The notes below the pieces were generated by a model that was not told the origin of the DNA, did not search any database, and was given only the letters and a program-made list of their open reading frames with translations. A stretch of DNA of 26,422 nucleotides, taken from positions 1 to 26,422 of the forward strand of contig JAGKWW010000040.1 in the NCBI GenBank assembly GCA_021151665.1, read 5' to 3'. Position numbers and translations under genes: made by a program. This stretch comes from Flavobacteriaceae bacterium (GTDB lineage: Bacteria; Bacteroidota; Bacteroidia; Flavobacteriales; Flavobacteriaceae). Below, piece after piece: positions 8,520 to 13,898 of this stretch (the stretch's first letter is position 1; each line of letters begins with the position of its first letter).

Positions 8520-9689
8520 ATGGCAGGGACAGCAAAAATTAAACTTGGTTTACTCCTATTTATTATATCGGCCGGTGCTGCGTTTGGGCAGGGCGGACAG
8601 AAATTTAAAGTGGTGTTAGATCCCGGCCACGGCGGTAAAGACTTTGGCGCCGTATATCACGGTTTTGTAGAAAAGAATATTGCACTTAGTGTGGCCCAGA
8701 AAGTGGGCAGGCTTCTCGAAAAAGATGCGAATACCGATGTGATCTTTACCCGTAAGACCGACGTTTTTATCGAGTTGGAGGAAAGGCCTAACATCGCGAA
8801 CCGTGCCGATGCCGATTTTTTCGTTTCCATCCACTGTAACGGCGAAGCAAAAAAGGTAGCTTACGGTACCGAAACCTTTGTAATAGGTACTACGAAGAAT
8901 GCGAGCAACCTTGAGGTGGCGAAAAAGGAAAACGCGGTTATTAACCTTGAAAAGAACAGTAAGGAGCGCTATGAGGGCTTCGACCCAAACAAGCCCGAAA
9001 CACTTATAGGTATTGCCATACAGCAGGAGCAATACATCAACCAGAGTATTGACATGGCAAGCAAAGTACAGGAGCGTTTTACCAACGACCTGAAACGCAA
9101 AAGCCGCGGCGTAAAGCAGGCGCCGTTCTGGGTGCTTCATAAAACGGCAATGCCCAGTATCCTTATCGAGCTTGGATTCCTTTCATACAAACCCGAAGGC
9201 GAATACCTTAGTTCTGACGAAGGGCAGGATGAATTGGCAGAATCTATTGCTAAAGCAATACTCGCCTACAAGCGGGAATATTTTGGCGGCAGCGGTAATA
9301 CCACGGCAGAGCCTGTGCGCAATCGTGACGAGGAGAAGCCATCAGAGCCTGTAGTGGTGAAAGAAACGAAGCCTGCAAAACAGGCAGAGCCACTTAAAAC
9401 CCCGTCGGGCACTGTGGCCGCGGGTGGTGTTGAGTTTAAAGTGCAGATTGCGGCCAGCGGAAAAGACCTGGAGCTTACTCCCTCTAATTTTAAAGGGCTG
9501 GGTGGTATCAGTAAAGATAAATCGGCTGCAGTGATAAAATATTATTACGGCGCAACTGCTGATTATTCTGAGGCAAAACAGCTCCTGGAGCAGGCGAAAG
9601 CAAAAGGATACACATCTGCTTTTGTAGTAGCATTTGCAGACGGAAAGAAAGTCACGGTGCAGGAAGCATTAAGCATGGGCAAAAAGTAG
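8520..9689 (+). CDS. Secreted N-acetylmuramoyl-L-alanine amidase (Amidase_3) with C-terminal SPOR-like domain
   Basis: Zinc amidase that cuts the bond between MurNAc and the stem peptide, acting in the periplasm, often at division sites. A signal peptide covers about residues 1-23. The Amidase_3 domain (28-250) has zinc ligands His37 (DPGHGG), Glu51 and His105 (SIHCNG) and the catalytic Glu217 (IELGFLSY). A charged Pro/Glu/Lys linker (about 255-305) leads to a C-terminal SPOR-like repeat (about 308-389, FKVQIAASG ... AFVVAFADG), a fold that binds denuded septal glycan. No AmiC-type blocking helix was recognised. The gene diverges from lptD and is followed, across a consensus promoter, by an MCE gene. 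Confidence 0.93.
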   Translation: MAGTAKIKLGLLLFIISAGAAFGQGGQKFKVVLDPGHGGKDFGAVYHGFVEKNIALSVAQKVGRLLEKDANTDVIFTRKTDVFIELEERPNIANRADADFFVSIHCNGEAKKVAYGTETFVIGTTKNASNLEVAKKENAVINLEKNSKERYEGFDPNKPETLIGIAIQQEQYINQSIDMASKVQERFTNDLKRKSRGVKQAPFWVLHKTAMPSILIELGFLSYKPEGEYLSSDEGQDELAESIAKAILAYKREYFGGSGNTTAEPVRNRDEEKPSEPVVVKETKPAKQAEPLKTPSGTVAAGGVEFKVQIAASGKDLELTPSNFKGLGGISKDKSAAVIKYYYGATADYSEAKQLLEQAKAKGYTSAFVVAFADGKKVTVQEALSMGKK

Positions 9690-9715
9690 GGAAGGGGCAA
9701 ACCTTTAAAATAATA

Positions 9716-9749
9716 TTTGCATTTAGATTATTTATTTGTCCTACATTTG
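9716..9749 (+). promoter_or_regulatory. Promoter of the MCE gene and following operon
   Basis: TTTG at 9716-9719, a 22-base spacer and TACATTTG at 9742-9749 match the Bacteroidota consensus exactly. Transcription would begin near 9757. This favours the GTG at 9767 over the TTG at 9761 as the start codon of the next gene. Confidence 0.72.
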
Positions 9750-9766
9750 TTAAAAAATAATTGACC

Positions 9767-10711
9767 GTGAAAGTTACAAAAGAAGTAAAAACCGCGATTT
9801 TAGTACTCTCTTCAATCCTTGTTTTCATCTGGGGCTATAGCTTCCTGAAGGGCAGGGACCTTTTTAATTCCTACAAGACGTACTATGTGGTATATAATGA
9901 TGTAGAGGGGCTTTCGCCATCGGCGCCGATTACTTTAAACGGGCTTGTGGTAGGAAAGGTAACAGGCATAGAGTTTACCGACAGTAAAGAAGGAAAACTG
10001 AAGATAAGCATGCAGGTAAAAACTGATTTCCCTATTTCTAAAACAAGCCATGCCACGCTATATGAGCCTGGCCTTTTAGGAGGAAAGCAGATTGCAATTA
10101 TCCCGGATATGGACAACCAGACTCCCGCCGAGGATGGAGATTACCTGAAAAGCGGGCTGAAGCCGGGAATGCTTTCGGTAGTAGGCGAAAAGCTGTCGCC
10201 GTTGCAGACAAAGGTAGAAGCAACTGTTGTTACTGCCGATAGCCTGTTGCATAGCCTTCATAATGTGTTTGACCGCCGCACGCAGGAAAACCTTAAGATT
10301 TCAATAGCTGAGCTTAGCCAGACCATGCAGGAATTCAGCAAGGCAGCGCATTCGCTAAACGGCATGGTGGCTGGCAATAAGTCTAAAATAGACGGGACGA
10401 TCAGTAACCTGAACGAAACGACCGCAAACCTCGCTAAGATCACAGACTCGATAGATTCTGCCAACCTTGCGAAAACCGTGCGTAAACTGGAGAGCACGCT
10501 TGCTAATGTAGACAACATCATGAACGATGTGCAAAGCGGAAAAGGCACCCTTGGCAAAATGCTAAAGGATGAGGCGGTGTATAACAACCTGGAAGGTGCC
10601 AGCAACGAACTGAAAGAACTTCTTGCCGATATAAAGAACAATCCGAAGAGATACGTTCATTTCTCTGTTTTTGGTGGAAAATCCACACCTTACGAAGAGA
10701 AGAAAAAATAG
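9767..10711 (+). CDS. MCE/MlaD-family lipid-transport substrate-binding protein
   Basis: MCE proteins form hexameric periplasmic rings that shuttle phospholipids between membranes. The protein (314 residues from this start) has an N-terminal membrane anchor (about 7-27, ending FIWGYSFLKG), one MCE domain (about 35-115, with the signature region LNGLVVGKVTGIEF) and a long helical, coiled-coil-like C-terminal half (about 140-295). There is no in-frame ATG: an in-frame TTG at 9761 would give three extra residues, but GTG at 9767 begins the family-like sequence MKVTKEVKTA and leaves a usable leader after the predicted transcription start. The partner permease and ATPase (MlaE/MlaF) are not in the window. 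Confidence 0.9.
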   Translation: MKVTKEVKTAILVLSSILVFIWGYSFLKGRDLFNSYKTYYVVYNDVEGLSPSAPITLNGLVVGKVTGIEFTDSKEGKLKISMQVKTDFPISKTSHATLYEPGLLGGKQIAIIPDMDNQTPAEDGDYLKSGLKPGMLSVVGEKLSPLQTKVEATVVTADSLLHSLHNVFDRRTQENLKISIAELSQTMQEFSKAAHSLNGMVAGNKSKIDGTISNLNETTANLAKITDSIDSANLAKTVRKLESTLANVDNIMNDVQSGKGTLGKMLKDEAVYNNLEGASNELKELLADIKNNPKRYVHFSVFGGKSTPYEEKKK

Positions 10712-10738
10712 GCAGTGGCTTAAGCTGTAATCGTTATT

Positions 10739-12070
10739 ATGGAGTATTTAGACAATATCATTTTTTTCCTGATCCTTGCGGCAGGGTTTGCCTTCTTTGG
10801 GCGTAATGTAAAAAAGATCATTCGCAACATCCGTCTCGGGCGTGCGGCAAATCGTAACGATAATCCGGGCGAACGCTGGGCGAACATGGCACGTATTGCG
10901 TTAGGGCAATCGAAAATGGTAAGGCGCCCGGTTTCGGGGATACTCCACATCATCGTTTATGCGGGCTTTGTCATTATCAATATTGAACTGCTCGAAATTA
11001 TTATCGACGGCCTATTCGGTACGCACAGGCTTTTTGGCTTCATGGGCGGCTTTTACAGTTTCTTGATAGGGTCCTTTGAAGTGTTGGCATTGCTGGTACT
11101 GGTTTCGGTAATAACATTCCTTATCCGCAGAAACGTAATTAAGCTTTGGCGTTTTGCGCACAGCGACCTTAAGGGCTGGCCCAAAAGCGATGCCAATTAC
11201 ATCCTTTATTTTGAGATCGTCCTTATGACCCTTTTCCTTGTGATGAACGCTGCCGATGGTTATCTTCAAAGCATTGGCGCAGCACATTATCATCACGCCG
11301 GCGCATTCCCCGTTTCGGGCTTTATTTCGCCACTTTTCAATGGAATGGATGAAGGCACAGTAATGATTATCGAAAGGGCTGCCTGGTGGCTGCATATTAC
11401 AGGCATACTGGTGTTTATGAATTACCTGTATTATTCAAAGCACCTCCATATACTGCTTGCATTTCCAAATACCTATTATGCAAAGCTTGAGCCGAAAGGT
11501 AAGTTTGAAAATCTTGATTCAGTTACCAATGAGGTTAAGTTGATGATGGACCCGAATGCCGATCCGTTTGCTGCTGCGCCACCCGCAACAGAGGGTGACG
11601 TACCTGCCAAGTTTGGCGCCAGCGACGTTCAGGACCTTACCTGGGTGCAGCTGATGAATGCATACACCTGTACGGAGTGTGGGCGATGCACATCATCATG
11701 CCCCGCCAACCTGACCGGTAAGAAGCTATCGCCACGCAAGATTATGATGGATACCCGTGACAGGCTCGAGGAGGTAGGAAAGAACATGGATAAAAATGGC
11801 GGTAAGTTTGTGGAAGATGGCAAGTCGCTATTGTTCGATTATATAACCCCTGAGGAAATATGGGCGTGCACCACCTGCAACGGCTGTGTAGAGGCCTGCC
11901 CGGTGAATATAGACCCGCTTTCTATTATTATGGATATGCGTAGGTTCCTGGTAATGGAGCAAAGCGCGGCGCCAACAGAGCTAAACGGAATGATGACCAA
12001 TGTAGAGAACAACGGCGCACCATGGCAGTATAGCCAGATGGACAGGCTCAACTGGAAAGACGAGGCGTAA
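10739..12070 (+). CDS. Membrane-bound Fe-S oxidoreductase subunit, heterodisulfide-reductase-like
   Basis: A fused protein combining a membrane heme-b-type domain with a ferredoxin-like domain. Five hydrophobic helices are visible (about 4-21, 68-90, 103-128, 153-173, 215-240). His70, His219, His235 and His237 lie in or next to helices and could bind heme. The C-terminal part has two 4Fe-4S motifs, CTECGRCTSSCP (Cys311, 314, 317, 321) and CTTCNGCVEACP (Cys377, 380, 383, 387). The architecture resembles HdrE+HdrC or HmeC/DsrM-type quinone-linked subunits. Its likely partner is the CCG-domain protein at 12551-13339, separated only by a small HAD gene. The electron donor and acceptor are unknown; Bacteroidota do not make the CoM/CoB heterodisulfide, so the substrate must differ. 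Confidence 0.87.
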   Translation: MEYLDNIIFFLILAAGFAFFGRNVKKIIRNIRLGRAANRNDNPGERWANMARIALGQSKMVRRPVSGILHIIVYAGFVIINIELLEIIIDGLFGTHRLFGFMGGFYSFLIGSFEVLALLVLVSVITFLIRRNVIKLWRFAHSDLKGWPKSDANYILYFEIVLMTLFLVMNAADGYLQSIGAAHYHHAGAFPVSGFISPLFNGMDEGTVMIIERAAWWLHITGILVFMNYLYYSKHLHILLAFPNTYYAKLEPKGKFENLDSVTNEVKLMMDPNADPFAAAPPATEGDVPAKFGASDVQDLTWVQLMNAYTCTECGRCTSSCPANLTGKKLSPRKIMMDTRDRLEEVGKNMDKNGGKFVEDGKSLLFDYITPEEIWACTTCNGCVEACPVNIDPLSIIMDMRRFLVMEQSAAPTELNGMMTNVENNGAPWQYSQMDRLNWKDEA

Positions 12071-12094
12071 ACACGACACACACACACTTTAATA

Positions 12095-12541
12095 ATGAAT
12101 ACGGAGGATATTGAAAAAAATCTCCGGCCGGCCACGGAAAATGGCGAAAGCATAAGCCCGGTGTTGCCGGAGGGGATAAAGAATTACCTTATCGATATAG
12201 ACGGAACGATTTGTGACGATATACCGAATGAGGAACCGGAAAGAATGGTAACCGCCGCGGTATATCCGGATGCGCTCGAAACGCTTAACCGTTGGTACGA
12301 CGAAGGCCATGTGATCTTCTTCTTTACCTCGCGTACAGAGGCGCACCGCGAAATAACAGAGGCATGGCTGCAAAAGCACGGGTTTAAATACCATGGTATG
12401 CTGATGGGCAAGCCGCGTGGAGGCAATTATCACTGGATAGACAATCACTTGGTGAAGGCAACCCGATACCGAGGAAAGTTTACAGACCTTATAGAAAAAG
12501 AAGTTACCATACAGGTTTTTGATGATGGTAAACACGATTAA
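12095..12541 (+). CDS. Small HAD-superfamily hydrolase (family often labelled 'phosphoheptose isomerase')
   Basis: The 148-residue protein has the HAD motif I DIDGT with Asp34 (nucleophile) and Asp36, motif II FFTSRT (Thr78/Ser79), and a motif III region MGKPRGGNYHWIDNH (Lys106, Asp116). From memory, flavobacterial relatives carry the name phosphoheptose isomerase, but none of the SIS-domain features of GmhA are present, so that label looks wrong; a phosphatase is more likely. The substrate is unknown. It sits in the same operon-like run between the two Hdr-like Fe-S genes, 24 bases after the first and 9 before the second. The start at 12095 is the first ATG; the conserved part begins at about residue 24. 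Confidence 0.8.
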   Translation: MNTEDIEKNLRPATENGESISPVLPEGIKNYLIDIDGTICDDIPNEEPERMVTAAVYPDALETLNRWYDEGHVIFFFTSRTEAHREITEAWLQKHGFKYHGMLMGKPRGGNYHWIDNHLVKATRYRGKFTDLIEKEVTIQVFDDGKHD

Positions 12542-12550
12542 TAGTAGTTT

Positions 12551-13339
12551 ATGGAAGAATTGAAAGTTCCAACCATGGCCGAGATGATGGCCCAGGGACA
12601 ACAGCCCGATGTACTTTTTTGGGTGGGATGTTCGGGGTCGTTTGATGACAGGGCCAAAAAAATAACCAAGGCATTTGTGCGCCTGCTTAACCGCGCCGGT
12701 GTTTCATTCGCCGTGCTGGGTACAGAAGAAAGCTGCACTGGCGACCCTGCCAAACGTGCAGGTAACGAATTTCTGTTCCAGATGCAGGCCATGATGAACA
12801 TCCAGGTGCTCGATGCTTACGAAGTGAAGAAGATAGTAACGGCGTGCCCGCATTGCTTCAATACGCTTAAGAACGAGTATCCGGGCCTTGGCGGCAAATA
12901 TGAAGTGGTGCATCACACCGAATTCCTTAAGTCATTACTGAACGAAGGAAAGCTAACAATAGAGGGCGGCCAGTTTAAAGGCAAAAAAATAACCTTCCAT
13001 GATCCGTGCTACCTTGGCCGCGCCAACAATATCTATGAAGCGCCACGTGACCTGATAGAAAAGCTGGATGCCGAGCTGCTGGAGATGAAGCGTTCCCGCC
13101 GAAATGGCCTTTGCTGTGGAGCGGGCGGAGCACAAATGTTCAAGGAGCCTGAGCCGGGGCGCAAGGATGTAAACGTAGAGCGCACTGAAGACGCGCTTGA
13201 AACACAGCCGGATATTATTGCTGCGGGATGCCCGTTCTGTAATACAATGCTTACAGACGGGGTTAAGGCAAAGAACAGGGAGCATGACGTGAAGGTGATG
13301 GATGTGGCAGAGCTTATTGCCAATGCACAGGATTTATAA
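12551..13339 (+). CDS. CCG-domain (HdrB/HdrD-like) Fe-S oxidoreductase subunit
   Basis: Contains two cysteine-rich CCG domains in 262 residues, the arrangement of the catalytic HdrB/HdrD subunit and of GlpC/LldE-like proteins. First set: Cys27, Cys62, Cys99 and Cys102 (ACPHC). Second set: Cys153 (HDPCYLGR), Cys188/Cys189 (CCGAGG) and Cys227/Cys230 (CPFC). In HdrB such cysteines hold noncubane 4Fe-4S clusters that cleave a disulfide. The first domain lacks a paired CCG (only single Cys62 in EESCTGD), so the two clusters need not be equal. It is probably the soluble partner of the membrane Fe-S protein at 10739-12070. Confidence 0.87.
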   Translation: MEELKVPTMAEMMAQGQQPDVLFWVGCSGSFDDRAKKITKAFVRLLNRAGVSFAVLGTEESCTGDPAKRAGNEFLFQMQAMMNIQVLDAYEVKKIVTACPHCFNTLKNEYPGLGGKYEVVHHTEFLKSLLNEGKLTIEGGQFKGKKITFHDPCYLGRANNIYEAPRDLIEKLDAELLEMKRSRRNGLCCGAGGAQMFKEPEPGRKDVNVERTEDALETQPDIIAAGCPFCNTMLTDGVKAKNREHDVKVMDVAELIANAQDL

Positions 13340-13347
13340 TTAAGATT

Positions 13348-13830
13348 ATGTACGTACCGTTTGAAACATTGCCGGGAGAATCAAGGATATGGATTTACCA
13401 GTCTAACCGAAAATTTGCCGACGATGAAGTAGCCATAATAGAAGCTACGCTAAAAGATTTTATTGATAACTGGGCAGCACACGGCACGCCGCTGGAGGCG
13501 TCTTACCTTGTGCAATACAACAGGTTTATTATTATTGCCGTAAATCAGGAAGTGCAGAATGTGACGGGGTGTTCTGTAGATGCGTCTGTTCACGTGATAC
13601 AGGAACTTGAAAAAAAGTTTGGTGTGGAGTTGCTCGATAAGATGAATGTGACCTTCAGGATGGGAGAGCACATTGCTCATAAAACGCTTATGGAGTTCAG
13701 GAAGATGGTTAAGGATAAATCAGTTTCTGCAAATACGATTGTTTTTAATAATCTGGTCAATAATATTGATGAATGGCAGGATTATTGGGAAGTTCCTGCC
13801 GGGGAGAGCTGGCACAGCCGCTTTTTTTAA
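13348..13830 (+). CDS. Conserved Bacteroidota protein of unknown function (often labelled 'ABC transporter ATPase')
   Basis: A 160-residue soluble protein beginning 8 bases after the CCG gene, so probably translated from the same mRNA. From memory, close relatives in Flavobacteriaceae are annotated as ABC transporter ATPase, but there is no Walker A, Walker B or signature motif here, so the name should not be trusted. Visible features are the N-terminal MYVPFETLPGESRIWIYQSNR, a central CSVDASVHVIQELEKKFGV and the C-terminal WEVPAGESWHSRFF, which I believe is strongly conserved in the family. The cysteine in GCSVD (residue about 75) might be functional. No signal peptide or membrane segment is seen. 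The function is unknown. Confidence 0.82.
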   Translation: MYVPFETLPGESRIWIYQSNRKFADDEVAIIEATLKDFIDNWAAHGTPLEASYLVQYNRFIIIAVNQEVQNVTGCSVDASVHVIQELEKKFGVELLDKMNVTFRMGEHIAHKTLMEFRKMVKDKSVSANTIVFNNLVNNIDEWQDYWEVPAGESWHSRFF

Positions 13831-13856
13831 TAGATTACAAAATAAACTATGCTGAG

Positions 13857-13887
13857 ATCATCACTGCACAAAACGGGTAGTGATGAT
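13857..13887. other. Hairpin upstream of the GH3/serine-hydrolase gene
   Basis: ATCATCACT (13857-13865) pairs perfectly with AGTGATGAT (13879-13887) across a 13-base loop, 11 bases before the ATG at 13899. The T-rich TTGTTATT that follows is a poor terminator tail. It could be a weak terminator of the upstream operon, an attenuator or a binding site for a dimeric regulator. Confidence 0.5.
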
Positions 13888-13898
13888 TTGTTATTAAT

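Noticed and set aside
12089..12601. 170-codon open frame antisense to the HAD gene
   Set aside because: The plus frame carries clear HAD motifs; the antisense peptide resembles nothing.
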